Below, piece by piece: positions 17,538-27,492 of a stretch of DNA of 64,000 nt. The number at the start of each line of letters is the position of its first letter. Position 1 is the stretch's first letter. Below the pieces are notes generated by a model that searched no databases, was not told the origin of the DNA, and saw only the letters and a list, made by a program, of their open reading frames with translations. The DNA comes from Sodalis sp. dw_96 (lineage in GTDB: Bacteria > Pseudomonadota > Gammaproteobacteria > Enterobacterales > Enterobacteriaceae), in NCBI RefSeq assembly GCF_018449575.1, contig NZ_JAAVUT010000006.1, forward strand, positions 62,001-126,000, in the 5' to 3' direction. The position numbers were made by a program, and so were the translations under genes.

Positions 17538-17627
17538 GTGAATCTTTCTCTGATAACCGGCATTGTGCTGGTTTTTTTATTGCTGGGCTATTTGGTTTAT
17601 GCCCTGGTTAAGGCGGAGGAGTTCTGA
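17538..17627 (+). CDS. kdpF: KdpF, small subunit of the Kdp K+ ATPase
   Basis: This 29-residue hydrophobic peptide starts at a GTG preceded by GTGGAG, with the typical KdpF content (one helix, [19 protein letters not shown], then a short KAEEF tail). It overlaps the kdpA start by one base (TGATG), as is usual. KdpF lies in the inner membrane and stabilises the KdpABC complex. The size equals that of E. coli KdpF (29 aa). Confidence 0.93.
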   Translation: MNLSLITGIVLVFLLLGYLVYALVKAEEF

Positions 17628-19312
17628 TGGCTGCCAGCGCATTTTTATTGCTTGCCGGTTATATGGTGGTGTTGATGATCCTGGCCCGTCCTTTGGGCCG
17701 GGGACTGACGGGATTGATTAATGACAGGCCGGCGCCGGGTTTCGCCGGCGTTGAGCGGCTGTTATGGCGCGTATGCGGCGTCGGCACCAACAGTATGCGG
17801 TGGCGCGGATATTTAACCGCCGTGCTGTTGTTTAACGCACTGGGCATTCTGATCCTGTTCGCCCTCTTGATGTTTCAGGGTGTCTTGCCGTTAAACCCCC
17901 AGCACTTGCCCGGCCTGTCCTGGGATTTGGCGCTCAATACCGCCATTAGTTTTGCCACCAATACCGACTGGCAATCCTATGGCGGTGAAAGCACCATGAG
18001 TTATTTCAGCCAGATGGCGGGATTAACGGTGCAGAACTTTTTTTCCGCGGCCACCGGTATCGCCGTCGCCTTCGCCTTGATCCGGGGGTTCGCCAATCGT
18101 TCAATGGCGACACTGGGCAACGCCTGGCGGGATATGTTCCGTATCACCCTCTATGTGCTGTTGCCGATTTCGCTGATTATCGCCCTGATATTCATCAGCC
18201 AGGGCAGCCCGCAGAATTGGGCGGATTACCTGCAGATACACACCCTTGAAGGCGTGAAGCAAACCCTGCCCATGGGGCCGGTGGCCTCGCAGGAAGCCAT
18301 CAAGATGCTGGGCACCAACGGCGGCGGCTTTTTTAATGTGAATTCCGCTCATCCGTTCGAAAACCCCAATGCCCTGACCAATTTTGTTCAAATGATCGCC
18401 ATCTTCCTGATTCCCGCCGCGCTCTGCTTCGCTTTTGGCGATGGGGTCCGCGATCGGCGCCAGGGACACGCGCTGCTGTGGGCCATGTCGGTGATGTTTA
18501 TCGTGGCGGCGGCGGCGGTGATGTGGGCTGAAGTAAACGGTAATCCGCATTTGCTGGCCCTCGGCGCCGACAGCGCCCTCAATATGGAGGGCAAGGAGAC
18601 CCGGTTCGGTATCCTCAATTCCAGCCTGTTTGCCACCATCACGACGGCGGCGTCCTGCGGGGCGGTGAACGCCATGCACGACTCCTTTACTGCCCTGGGC
18701 GGTATGGTGCCGATGTGGCTGATTCAATTGGGGGAAGTGATATTCGGCGGCGTGGGCTCCGGCTTATACGGCATGCTGCTGTTCGTGCTGCTGGCGGTGT
18801 TTATCGCCGGGCTGATGATTGGCCGTACGCCGGAATATCTCGGTAAAAAAATCAACGTGTGGGAAATGAAAATGACCGCCCTGGCGATCCTTATCACCCC
18901 GTCGCTGGCACTGCTGGGCACGGCGCTGGCCATGATGACCGCCGCCGGCCGCGCCGGAATGTCGAATCCCGGCACCCATGGTTTTAGCGAAGTGCTCTAT
19001 GCCGTCTCCTCCGCCGCCAATAATAACGGCAGCGCCTTTGCCGGCCTGAGCACCAACACGCCGTTCTGGAACATGCTGTTGGCGGTGTGCATGCTGCTGG
19101 GCCGCTATGCGTTCATCGTGCCGGTGATGGCTATTGCCGGTTCGCTGGCGGTGAAAAAAATACAGCCGGTGGGCAACGGAACCTTGCCGACGCACGGTGT
19201 GCTGTTTATTTCGCTGCTGATCGGTACGGTGATGCTGGTGGGCGCGCTGACCTTTATCCCCGCCCTGGCGCTCGGCCCGATCGCGGAACATCTGCAACTG
19301 TTTGGTCATTAA
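17627..19312 (+). CDS. kdpA: KdpA, K+-binding and translocating subunit
   Basis: The 561-residue polytopic protein carries the four selectivity-filter-like P-loops of the KdpA/superfamily K+ transporters: [60 protein letters not shown] and [14 protein letters not shown]. The first binds K+ in the KdpFABC pump of the inner membrane. Length and order match E. coli KdpA (557). Translation is coupled to kdpF by a one-base overlap, and kdpB follows after 18 bases. It is expressed on potassium limitation or osmotic upshift in related bacteria. Confidence 0.97.
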   Translation: MAASAFLLLAGYMVVLMILARPLGRGLTGLINDRPAPGFAGVERLLWRVCGVGTNSMRWRGYLTAVLLFNALGILILFALLMFQGVLPLNPQHLPGLSWDLALNTAISFATNTDWQSYGGESTMSYFSQMAGLTVQNFFSAATGIAVAFALIRGFANRSMATLGNAWRDMFRITLYVLLPISLIIALIFISQGSPQNWADYLQIHTLEGVKQTLPMGPVASQEAIKMLGTNGGGFFNVNSAHPFENPNALTNFVQMIAIFLIPAALCFAFGDGVRDRRQGHALLWAMSVMFIVAAAAVMWAEVNGNPHLLALGADSALNMEGKETRFGILNSSLFATITTAASCGAVNAMHDSFTALGGMVPMWLIQLGEVIFGGVGSGLYGMLLFVLLAVFIAGLMIGRTPEYLGKKINVWEMKMTALAILITPSLALLGTALAMMTAAGRAGMSNPGTHGFSEVLYAVSSAANNNGSAFAGLSTNTPFWNMLLAVCMLLGRYAFIVPVMAIAGSLAVKKIQPVGNGTLPTHGVLFISLLIGTVMLVGALTFIPALALGPIAEHLQLFGH

Positions 19313-19330
19313 TCGCCGGAGAAACTTTCC

Positions 19331-21379
19331 ATGAGTCGTAATCAAAAGACCTTGTTTGACGCGGCGTTAGTGCGTGTCGCCATTGTAGATGCCTTTAAAA
19401 AGCTGGATCCGCGGGTGCAGTTCCGCAATCCGGTGATGTTTGTGGTGTACCTGGGCAGTATTTTGACCACGCTGCTGGCCATGGCGATGGCGGCGAAGCT
19501 GACCGCCGGATCCGCCGGTTTTTCGGCGGCCATCTCCGTTTGGCTGTGGTTTACCGTGCTGTTCGCCAATTTTGCCGAAGCGCTGGCGGAAGGACGCAGT
19601 AAGGCCCAGGCGGAAAGCCTGCGAGGGGTACAAAAAAGCAGTTGGGCCAAAAAGCTCGCCAGCCCCCATTACAATGCCGAACAGCAGAAAGTGGCGGCGG
19701 ATTCACTGCGCAAAGGGGACGTGGTGCTGTCGGAAGCGGGGGATATCATCCCTTGCGACGGTGAGGTACTGGAAGGGGGAGCTTCAGTGGATGAGAGCGC
19801 CATCACCGGTGAATCCGCACCGGTGATCCGCGAGGCGGGGGGGGATTTTGCCTCCGTTACCGGCGGGACGCGTATTTTGTCCGACTGGCTGGTGATTCGC
19901 TGCAGCGTTAACCCCGGCGAGACCTTCCTTGACCGTATGATTGCCATGGTGGAGGGGGCCAAGCGCCGCAAAACCCCCAATGAGATCGCCCTGACCATCT
20001 TGCTGGTGGCGCTGACTATTGTGTTATTCCTGGCTACCGCCACCCTTTGGCCTTTTTCAGCCTGGGGCGGCGAACCGGTAAGCGTCACGGTGCTGGTGGC
20101 TCTGGTGGTGTGCCTGATCCCCACCACCATCGGCGGTTTGCTGTCCGCCATCGGCGTGGCCGGGATGAGCCGGATGCTGGGGGCCAATGTGATTGCCACC
20201 AGCGGCCGCGCCGTCGAGGCGGCGGGTGATATCGATGTTTTGCTGCTGGACAAAACCGGCACCATCACCCTGGGGAATCGCCAGGCCACCCGGTTCATCC
20301 CGGCGCCGGGGGTGAGTGAGCAACAGCTGGCCACCTCAGCGCAGCTGGCGTCCCTGGCGGATGAAACGCCGGAGGGCCGCAGTATCGTGGTGCTGGCGAA
20401 ACAGAAATTCAATTTGCGGGAGCTTGATATACAACGTCTGGATGCCACCTTTGTCCCCTTCTCGGCCCAGACCCGCATGAGCGGGGTGAATTTACAGAAG
20501 CGCATGATCCGCAAAGGGGCGGTGGATTCCATTCGCCGGCATATCGAGTCCAACGGCGGCCGATTCCCCGCCGACGTGACCCGGATGGTGGAAGAGGTGG
20601 CGCGCGGCGGCGGCACGCCCCTGGTGGTGTCGGAAGATGCCCGGGTGATGGGGGTGGTGGCGCTGAAGGATATCGTCAAGGGCGGCATTAAAGAGCGTTT
20701 CGCCGAACTGCGCCGCATGGGCATCAAGACGGTGATGATAACCGGCGACAACCCGTTGACCGCGGCGGCAATCGCCGCCGAGGCGGGGGTGGATGATTTC
20801 CTGTCGGAAGCCACGCCGGAAGCCAAGCTGGCGCTGATCCGGCAATATCAGGCCGAGGGGCGGCTGGTGGCGATGACCGGCGACGGCACCAATGACGCCC
20901 CGGCCCTGGCCCAGGCGGACGTGGCGGTGGCCATGAACTCAGGTACCCAGGCGGCCAAGGAGGCGGGCAATATGGTGGATCTGGATTCAAATCCCACCAA
21001 ATTGCTGGAAGTGGTGCACATCGGCAAACAGATGCTGATGACGCGCGGTTCGCTGACCACGTTCAGTATCGCCAATGACGTCGCCAAGTATTTCGCCATT
21101 ATCCCGGCGGCATTTGCCGTGACCTATCCGGAGCTGAACCGGCTGAATGTGATGCACCTGCATTCCCCCGGTTCGGCGATATTGTCGGCGGTGATCTTTA
21201 ACGCGCTGGTGATTGTGTTCCTGATCCCCCTGGCGCTAAAGGGAATAAGTTATCGCCCGATGAGCGCCGCCGCGCTGTTGCGCCGTAATTTGCTGATTTA
21301 TGGCGTGGGCGGCCTGTTGGTGCCTTTCGTCGGCATCAAACTTATTGATATTGTGCTGACCGTCGCGGGCCTGGCCTAA
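19331..21379 (+). CDS. kdpB: KdpB, catalytic P-type ATPase subunit
   Basis: The 682-residue P-type ATPase has all catalytic motifs: TGES in the actuator domain ([10 protein letters not shown]), the phosphorylated Asp in [17 protein letters not shown] in the nucleotide domain (RKGAVDSI), the hinge [15 protein letters not shown] and [12 protein letters not shown]. The length equals E. coli KdpB (682). It hydrolyses ATP to drive K+ through KdpA. ATG 19331 lies shortly after GCCGGAGAAAC. It is part of kdpFABCD. Confidence 0.97.
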   Translation: MSRNQKTLFDAALVRVAIVDAFKKLDPRVQFRNPVMFVVYLGSILTTLLAMAMAAKLTAGSAGFSAAISVWLWFTVLFANFAEALAEGRSKAQAESLRGVQKSSWAKKLASPHYNAEQQKVAADSLRKGDVVLSEAGDIIPCDGEVLEGGASVDESAITGESAPVIREAGGDFASVTGGTRILSDWLVIRCSVNPGETFLDRMIAMVEGAKRRKTPNEIALTILLVALTIVLFLATATLWPFSAWGGEPVSVTVLVALVVCLIPTTIGGLLSAIGVAGMSRMLGANVIATSGRAVEAAGDIDVLLLDKTGTITLGNRQATRFIPAPGVSEQQLATSAQLASLADETPEGRSIVVLAKQKFNLRELDIQRLDATFVPFSAQTRMSGVNLQKRMIRKGAVDSIRRHIESNGGRFPADVTRMVEEVARGGGTPLVVSEDARVMGVVALKDIVKGGIKERFAELRRMGIKTVMITGDNPLTAAAIAAEAGVDDFLSEATPEAKLALIRQYQAEGRLVAMTGDGTNDAPALAQADVAVAMNSGTQAAKEAGNMVDLDSNPTKLLEVVHIGKQMLMTRGSLTTFSIANDVAKYFAIIPAAFAVTYPELNRLNVMHLHSPGSAILSAVIFNALVIVFLIPLALKGISYRPMSAAALLRRNLLIYGVGGLLVPFVGIKLIDIVLTVAGLA

Positions 21380-21390
21380 AAAGAGGAATT

Positions 21391-21969
21391 ATGATGAGTC
21401 AATTACGTCCCGCCGTGCTGTTGATGATTTTGCTGACGCTGATTACCGGCGCGGTTTACCCCCTGCTCACCGGCGCGCTGGGGCAGTGGTGGTTCCCCGA
21501 CCAGGCGCAGGGGTCGCTGCTGGATATCGGCGGCGAAATACGCGGTTCTTCCCTGATCGGCCAATCATTTGTCCGTCCGGAATATTTTCAGGGCCGTCCG
21601 TCCGCCACGTCGGATGGCTCCTATAATGCATTGGCGTCCTCAGGCAGTAACCTGGCGGCAAGCAATCCGGCGTTGGATACGGCGATTAAGCAACGGGTAG
21701 CCGACCTGCGCGCCGCCAATCCCCTGGCCGCCCCGCCGGTCCCGGTGGATTTGGTTACCGCTTCCGGCAGCGGGCTCGACCCGGATATATCTCCCGCCGC
21801 CGCGCAGTGGCAGGCGCAGCGTGTGGCAACGGCGCGCCGTTTGCCCCTTGAACAGGTGCAACGGTTGATCGAAGAAAATACTTCCCGTCCGCCGCTGTAT
21901 TTCCTCGGCGATCCGACGGTGAATGTACTGGAACTGAATATCGCGCTGGATTCCGTTCCGCGGCCATAA
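21391..21969 (+). CDS. kdpC: KdpC, assembly/nucleotide-affinity subunit
   Basis: The 192-residue protein has a single N-terminal membrane helix ([19 protein letters not shown]) and a periplasmic domain with the family motifs [28 protein letters not shown] and LGLDPDIS-like [20 protein letters not shown] precedes two adjacent ATGs; the first is used. KdpC raises the ATP affinity of KdpB. It is close in length to E. coli KdpC (190). Confidence 0.95.
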   Translation: MMSQLRPAVLLMILLTLITGAVYPLLTGALGQWWFPDQAQGSLLDIGGEIRGSSLIGQSFVRPEYFQGRPSATSDGSYNALASSGSNLAASNPALDTAIKQRVADLRAANPLAAPPVPVDLVTASGSGLDPDISPAAAQWQAQRVATARRLPLEQVQRLIEENTSRPPLYFLGDPTVNVLELNIALDSVPRP

Positions 21970-22008
21970 TGGGATGCCCCCATTTCCATCAGCCAGCAAG
22001 GAGCCCGC

Positions 22009-24708
22009 ATGAACGAGGAACAACAGCGTCCCGATCCCGATGCGCTGTTATTGCAAGCCGGCAATCAGCGCCGGGGTAAACTGAAAGTCTATTTCGGCGC
22101 CTGCGCCGGGGTGGGTAAAACCTGGGCGATGCTGCAGGAGGCTCGTCGTCTGCGTGCCCAGGGACTGGATGTTCTGGTGGGGGTAGTGGAAACCCACGGA
22201 CGGGCGGAAACCGCGGCGCAGCTTGAAGGGCTTGCGGTTCTGCCCAGGCGGGCCGCCGGGCGTCACCAGCATCAGGAGTTCGATCTGGATGCGGCGCTGG
22301 CCCGCCGTCCGGCGGTGATCCTGATGGATGAACTGGCGCATACCAATGCCCGCGGTTCCCGTCATCCGAAGCGTTGGCAGGATGTTGACGAACTGCTGAA
22401 CGCCGGTATCGATGTTATCACCACGGTTAATGTCCAGCATCTGGAAAGCCTGAACGATATCGTCAGCGGCGTTACCGGCATCCGGGTAAGGGAAACCGTG
22501 CCGGATCCCTTTTTTGATTCCGCCGATGAAGTGGTGCTGGTGGATTTGCCCCCCGACGATCTGCTGCAGCGGCTGAAAGAGGGCAAGGTGTATATCGGCG
22601 ATCGCGCCGAACGGGCCATTGAGAATTTTTTCCGTAAAGGCAACCTGTTTGCCCTGCGGGAACTGGCGTTGCGCCGCACCGCCGATCGGGTCGACTTACA
22701 AATGCGCGCCTGGCGGGATGTTCAGGGCCGGGAAAAGGTCTGGCATACCCGGGACGCCATCTTGCTGTGCATCGGCAATAACGCCGGCAGCGAAAAACTG
22801 GTGCGCACCGCGGCCCGGCTGGCGGCCAAGCTCGGCAGCGTTTGGCACGCGGTGTATGTGGAAACCCCGGTTTCGCACCGTCTGTCTGAACCGCGCCGCC
22901 GCAATATCCTGCGTACCCTGCGTTTGGCCCAGGATCTCGGGGCGGAAACGGCCACCCTGTCGGATCCCGATGAAGTCAAGGCGGTGCTGCGTTACGCCCG
23001 GGAGCATAACCTCGGTAAAATCATCATCGGCCGACGACCGGTGCGGCGCTGGCGGCGGGACAGTTTCGCCGACAGGCTGGGGCGGCTCGGCCTGGACCTT
23101 GATCTGGTGATCGTTGCCCTGGACGAGCGGGTCGAAGCCGCCCCCGGTCCGCTGTTGGATAATCGGTCGTTTATCGATAAATGGCGAGTGCAGGTTCGGG
23201 GCTGCCTGGCGGCGGTGCTGCTGTGCGCGCTGATTACCCTCGGCGGCAAATGGCTGCTGCCCGGCGTGGATGCCGTTAACCTGGCGATGATTTATCTGCT
23301 GGGGGTGGTGCTGGTGGCCCTGCGCTACGGCCGCTGGCCTTCGGTGGTGGCGACGATGCTGAACATCGTGGTTTTCGACATGGTGTTTGTCGCCCCCACC
23401 GGCACCCTGGCGGTGTCGGACGTGCAGTATCTGGTCACCTTCGGCGTGATGCTGGCGGTGGGTATCATCATCGGCAATCTGACGGCGGGGGTCCGCTATC
23501 AGGCCCGGGTGGCACGCTATCGGGAACAGCGGGCCCGGCATCTGTACGAAATGTCCCGTGCGTTGAGCAGCGCACGGGGGATGAACGATATCGTCGCCAC
23601 CTGCCAGCGGATTATCAATATTACCTTGCAGGCGCGCAGCGAGCTGTTATTACCCCAGGAAAACGGAGAACTCAGCACGGTGGGTGAAGCAAACCTCTCC
23701 TCGATTCCCGACCGCGCCATCGCCCGTTGGAGCTTTGACCGGGGCCTGCCCGCAGGCGCCGGTACGGATACGCTGCCGGGGGTTCCCTGGCAGATGCTGC
23801 CGCTCAAAATCTCCGGCGCCGCCCTCGGCCTGCTGGTGATTGAGCCGGCGAATCTGCGCCAGTTGATGATCCCCGAACAGCAACGCATGCTGGAAACCTT
23901 CACCGTGCTGCTTGCCGGGGCGCTGGAGCGTATGGAACTCACCCGGCGCGAAGAGCGCGCCCGGCTGTCCGCCGAACGTGAAGAGCTGCGCAATTCTCTG
24001 CTGGCGGCCTTGTCCCATGATTTGCGCACGCCGTTAACGGTGCTGTTCGGCCAGTCAGAGATACTGACGCTGGATTTGGCGGCGGACGGTTCGAAATATG
24101 CGCCGCAGGCCAGCCAGATTCGTCAGCAGACCCTGAGCACCATTCGTCTGGTGAATAATCTGCTGGATATGGCGCGGATTCAGTCGGGGGGCATTAACCT
24201 GCGCACGGAGTGGGTGGCGCTGGAAGAAGTGGTGGGCGGCACGTTGAAAATCATGGAACCGTTGCTGAACGGACGCCAGGTCCAGCTCGATCTGCCGGAC
24301 CAACTGCTGCTGATTAACGCCGACGGCCCGTTGTTGGAACGGGTTTTCAACAACCTGCTGGAGAATGCCCTGAAATACGCCGGCGCGAATGCGCAGTTGG
24401 GTATCCGGGCCGAACAGCATCAGGATCGTCTGGACATTGAGGTTTGGGACAGCGGCCCCGGTATTCCGGAGGGACAGGAAACCGCCATTTTTGAAAAGTT
24501 CGCCCGCGGCAATAAAGAGTCGGCGGTCCCCGGCGTGGGATTGGGGCTGGCCATTTGCAAAGCCATCGTCGAAATGCACGGCGGGCATATCCGCGCCGGC
24601 AACCGGCCGGAAGGGGGCGCCTGTTTTTATATTCAATTGCCCATGGGACAACCGCCCGTCATGCCGGACGAGCCGGACGAGCCGGAGAAAGCGTCGACGG
24701 CGGAGTGA
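22009..24708 (+). CDS. kdpD: KdpD, sensor histidine kinase for K+/turgor
   Basis: The 899-residue protein has the full KdpD layout: an N-terminal KdpD domain with Walker A (GACAGVGKTWAML) and LMDELAHTNARG, a USP-like domain around residues 250-370 (IIIGRRPVRRWRR), four membrane helices around 400-490, a GAF-like region, then HisKA with the phospho-acceptor in LAALSHDLRTPLTVLF and the ATPase boxes NLLENALKYA, DSGPGIP and GVGLGLAICKAIVEMHGG. Nothing is truncated. Its partner kdpE, which normally overlaps or follows immediately, is absent: after a 100-bp gap comes malZ on the other strand. KdpD must therefore act on a KdpE encoded elsewhere or has lost its partner. Confidence 0.96.
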   Translation: MNEEQQRPDPDALLLQAGNQRRGKLKVYFGACAGVGKTWAMLQEARRLRAQGLDVLVGVVETHGRAETAAQLEGLAVLPRRAAGRHQHQEFDLDAALARRPAVILMDELAHTNARGSRHPKRWQDVDELLNAGIDVITTVNVQHLESLNDIVSGVTGIRVRETVPDPFFDSADEVVLVDLPPDDLLQRLKEGKVYIGDRAERAIENFFRKGNLFALRELALRRTADRVDLQMRAWRDVQGREKVWHTRDAILLCIGNNAGSEKLVRTAARLAAKLGSVWHAVYVETPVSHRLSEPRRRNILRTLRLAQDLGAETATLSDPDEVKAVLRYAREHNLGKIIIGRRPVRRWRRDSFADRLGRLGLDLDLVIVALDERVEAAPGPLLDNRSFIDKWRVQVRGCLAAVLLCALITLGGKWLLPGVDAVNLAMIYLLGVVLVALRYGRWPSVVATMLNIVVFDMVFVAPTGTLAVSDVQYLVTFGVMLAVGIIIGNLTAGVRYQARVARYREQRARHLYEMSRALSSARGMNDIVATCQRIINITLQARSELLLPQENGELSTVGEANLSSIPDRAIARWSFDRGLPAGAGTDTLPGVPWQMLPLKISGAALGLLVIEPANLRQLMIPEQQRMLETFTVLLAGALERMELTRREERARLSAEREELRNSLLAALSHDLRTPLTVLFGQSEILTLDLAADGSKYAPQASQIRQQTLSTIRLVNNLLDMARIQSGGINLRTEWVALEEVVGGTLKIMEPLLNGRQVQLDLPDQLLLINADGPLLERVFNNLLENALKYAGANAQLGIRAEQHQDRLDIEVWDSGPGIPEGQETAIFEKFARGNKESAVPGVGLGLAICKAIVEMHGGHIRAGNRPEGGACFYIQLPMGQPPVMPDEPDEPEKASTAE

Positions 24709-24805
24709 TTAATTCCCGGAAGCGCGCCGGTATCGGTCCCGGGACGTAGCCCTCCATCGGGGGGGAAGTGTACGGCGAGAGTGGACCCGCATCCGGCCCG
24801 CGCGT

Positions 24806-26914
24806 CTAATGATTGTTCCCGGCAAGGCGGCGCCGGGGCACCGCCTTGCCCCGCCACAGGGTGACGCTGTCATCCGGCAGGACCAGCCCGTCGCAGGTCA
24901 TGATGCCCTCCCCCTCCAGCCGTTGCCAAGCCACCCCGGACAGCAACGGCGACCAGGGCAACGCCGTTTGTCCGCCCTCGCCGCGCTGCATTGCCACCAG
25001 GATCCGTTCTTGTTGATAGACGCGGGCAAATACCAGCAGATCTTGCCGGGCCAGCACTATCTGGCATCCGCCGTAGCGTAGCGCCGGGCTGTCATGGCGC
25101 AGCCAGGCCAGGCGACGGTATAGCGCCAGCAGCTCCTGGTCCTGATCCGCCTCACGCCAGGGGAAGGGTTTACGGCAAAAGGGGTCGTTGCCGCCGTCCA
25201 ATCCCACTTCATCACCGTAATAGATACAGGGCGCCCCCGGCCAGCAGAACAGCCAGACCACACCCAGCGGCAGGCGCCGGCGATGAGGGCCGAGCACCGT
25301 GATAAACCGGGGAGTATCGTGGCTGTCCAATTGATTGAACATACGCAGCTGCTGCTGATGGGACAAACCGGCGCGATACTCCTCCAGCCACTGGGCGCAC
25401 TCCTGCGCCGTCAGGGATACCGGATGGCCGGCAATATCCTTGCCGGCCAGAAAGGCCCAGATCGGCAGGGTGAAGCCGCGATAGTTCATCGCGGCGTCCT
25501 CCGCGTCCGCCTGCAGCCAGGGGCGGGCGTCGCCGAAATGTTCCCCCACGATATAGGATTGCGGGTTTACCGATTTTGCCGCCCGGGTGATGCCGTCGAT
25601 ATGGTGCAAATTGTTTTTTGATCCGCCGGATTCTCCCAGCATATGCGCCACGTCCAGCCGCCAGCCGTCTATTTGCCAGGGGGGACGCAGCCAGTGGCGC
25701 ACCACGCTGTCCCGGCCGCTGTAGATTTCGTGCACCAGCGGGGAAGCGGCGTAATCGAGCTTCGGCAGGTTGGCATGGCCTTTCCAGTCCAGCGCCTCGC
25801 CTTCGGCGGTAAAGCTGTACCATTGCCGGTGGAGTGAATCGGGGTGATGACAGGCGCCGCTATCCTCCTGGTCATGACGATCGAACCAGGGGTGGGTTTC
25901 GCCGGTATGGTTAAATACCCCGTCCAGGATCAGGCGCATTTTAAGCCGCTGGGTGGCCTTGCGCAGCCGCAGCAGCGCCCGATCGCCGCCAAACCGGTGA
26001 TCCACATGCCGGTAATCGGCGGTATCGTACTTATGAACGCTGGGGGCGGAAAATATCGGGTTAAAATACAGGGCGGTCACGCCGAGCCGGGTCAGCCAGG
26101 GCAGCTTCGCCACCACGCCGGGCAGATCGCCGCCGAAAAAGGTTGCGGCGCTGCCTTGTTGGTCAAATTCTTGCCCCCAGCCGTGGGCGCATGCCGTCGA
26201 CGGCTCCCCCGGCTGAAGATCGTTATCCACCGCCGCTACCGCCTGATGGAGACCGTGGCTATCCGTTGCAGCCAGCGCCTGATGGGGACCGTGGCTATCC
26301 GTTGCAGCCAGCGCCTGATGGAAACCCTGGTTATCGGCCGCTGCCATCGCTGGGTGGGATCTGTGATTGTCGGCCGCCGCTATCGTCTGATCGGAACCGT
26401 CGTTATCGCTTGGCGCCGCGGCTTGACGGACTGCTCCCGGCTCAGCTGGCCCTGAACGCGCTTCGGTGATCGGCATGCCCCGTTCATCGGGGCCGCCGTG
26501 ATGTGCACCGGCGGCGAAGCGGTCGGTGAAAATCTGGTAGAACACCTGATCCGCCACCCATTGTGGTCCCTCATCGGGCAGATCAACGGCAAATTGCGAC
26601 ATCTGCCCCGGCGGCGCGGCGTTCCAACCCAGCGGCGTGAACCAGCGCTGGCTCTCTGGCCAGAGCAATTTGAAACAGTAACGCCGGCGCGGCTGCCCGG
26701 TGTCCAAGGGAATCTCGGTACGGTATCGCCGATAGCGGAGGCCGGACTGCTCCGGCAGAAGCTGCATGGGAAGGAGCCACTCTTCATTGTCCTGCTCATA
26801 ACGCAACAGCGCGGCATCCGGCAGTTCATCTCCCGCCAGCCACAGAGTGAGGATAAGATGCCGGTTGCGCTTTTGAAGAAAAGGTGCCACCGGAAGATGC
26901 CAGGCCTGCAACAT
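24806..26914 (-). CDS. malZ: MalZ, maltodextrin glucosidase, with a repeat-filled insertion
   Basis: The protein follows E. coli MalZ (about 605 aa) closely: an N-terminal [14 protein letters not shown] domain, then a GH13 barrel with [30 protein letters not shown] (nucleophile Asp), [14 protein letters not shown] (acid/base Glu) and [11 protein letters not shown]. MalZ releases glucose from maltodextrins in the cytoplasm. At 702 residues it is nearly 100 longer. The excess lies between [11 protein letters not shown] and [10 protein letters not shown], around residues 150-245, and includes five or so 12-residue repeats of the type [12 protein letters not shown] encoded by 36-bp DNA repeats. 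This loop precedes the catalytic barrel and may be tolerated as a surface linker. The start has no strong ribosome site (GTTGCAG only). Confidence 0.93.
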   Translation of the reverse strand: MLQAWHLPVAPFLQKRNRHLILTLWLAGDELPDAALLRYEQDNEEWLLPMQLLPEQSGLRYRRYRTEIPLDTGQPRRRYCFKLLWPESQRWFTPLGWNAAPPGQMSQFAVDLPDEGPQWVADQVFYQIFTDRFAAGAHHGGPDERGMPITEARSGPAEPGAVRQAAAPSDNDGSDQTIAAADNHRSHPAMAAADNQGFHQALAATDSHGPHQALAATDSHGLHQAVAAVDNDLQPGEPSTACAHGWGQEFDQQGSAATFFGGDLPGVVAKLPWLTRLGVTALYFNPIFSAPSVHKYDTADYRHVDHRFGGDRALLRLRKATQRLKMRLILDGVFNHTGETHPWFDRHDQEDSGACHHPDSLHRQWYSFTAEGEALDWKGHANLPKLDYAASPLVHEIYSGRDSVVRHWLRPPWQIDGWRLDVAHMLGESGGSKNNLHHIDGITRAAKSVNPQSYIVGEHFGDARPWLQADAEDAAMNYRGFTLPIWAFLAGKDIAGHPVSLTAQECAQWLEEYRAGLSHQQQLRMFNQLDSHDTPRFITVLGPHRRRLPLGVVWLFCWPGAPCIYYGDEVGLDGGNDPFCRKPFPWREADQDQELLALYRRLAWLRHDSPALRYGGCQIVLARQDLLVFARVYQQERILVAMQRGEGGQTALPWSPLLSGVAWQRLEGEGIMTCDGLVLPDDSVTLWRGKAVPRRRLAGNNH
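26221..26415. repeat. 36-bp tandem repeats inside malZ
   Basis: About five copies of a 36-base unit lie end to end. The two central copies are nearly identical (core GTGGCTATCCGTTGCAGCC) and the outer ones diverged. The unit keeps the malZ frame and encodes a 12-residue Ala/Asp/His/Gln-rich repeat. It is probably a product of replication slippage. Confidence 0.85.
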
Positions 26915-27025
26915 ACATAACCCTCTTTTTGATGCCTAAAACAACCTACTTTGCCATATACCGATCGGTTCTCCCTCCTCTCCCCTGCTCGCAAACAGGG
27001 GGGAGCCGGGGGGATGAGGAGGGGC

Positions 27026-27492
27026 AGGCCCGCGATCACCGGAATCTGAACCGGGTGTGTTAAAGGGAGAGCATGCCGAAGGGGTCGAAGCGGGCATGGT
27101 TTTTCTGCCCGCCCGAGCGCCCCTTGGCATGATAGGCCCGCGATCACCGGAACCTGGACCGGGTGTGTTAAAGGGAGAGCATGCCGAAGGGGCCGAAGCG
27201 GGCATGGTTTTTCTGCCCGCCCGAGCGCCCCTTGGCATGGTAGGCCCGCGATCACCGGAACCTGAACCGGGCCTGGTAAAGGGAGAGCATGCCGAAGGGG
27301 TCGAAGCGGGCATGGTTTTTCTGCCCGCCCGAGCGCCCCTTGGCATGGTAGGCCCGCGATCACCGGAGCCTGAACCGGGTGTGTTAAAGGGAGAGCATGC
27401 CGAAGGGGTCGAAGCGGGCATGATTTTTCTGCCCGCCCGAGCGCCCCTTGGCATGGTAGGCCCGCCATCACCTAAGCTGGACCGAGCCTGTT
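27026..27492. repeat. 108-bp tandem repeat array between malZ and the csu operon
   Basis: Four nearly identical 108-base units (starting at 27026, 27134, 27242, 27350) and a fifth partial unit lie head to tail. Each begins AGGCCCGCGATCACCGG and contains the hairpin CGGGCA-TGGTTTTTC-TGCCCG in its second half. Because 108 is divisible by three and stops are rare, long open frames appear on both strands, but they have no start signals and are not called. Diverged copies of the same unit occur at 50696-50919. They may act as terminator-like or BIME/REP-like elements. The gap 26915-27025 holds nothing else. Confidence 0.9.

Noticed and set aside
17415-17627. Longer version of kdpF starting at 17415
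   Set aside because: The extension covers the KdpE-box/promoter region and has no ribosome site. GTG 17538 with GTGGAG gives the normal 29-residue KdpF.
19669-20826. 385-codon minus-strand frame opposite kdpB
   Set aside because: Shadow of a GC-rich gene with all P-type ATPase motifs on the plus strand. Its composition (Ser/Thr/Arg/Pro) is typical of antisense frames.
24709-24805. Possible kdpE start after kdpD (GTG overlapping the kdpD stop)
   Set aside because: The frame ends after about 14 codons and shows no resemblance to a receiver domain.
26380-27471. 363-codon and 172-codon minus frames and a 145-codon plus frame across the 108-bp array
   Set aside because: They exist because the repeat length is a multiple of three. 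They have no start signals, and the same nonsense peptide repeats in each frame.
27026-27492. CRISPR-like array
   Set aside because: The whole 108-bp unit is repeated with no unique spacers, and no cas genes are present.
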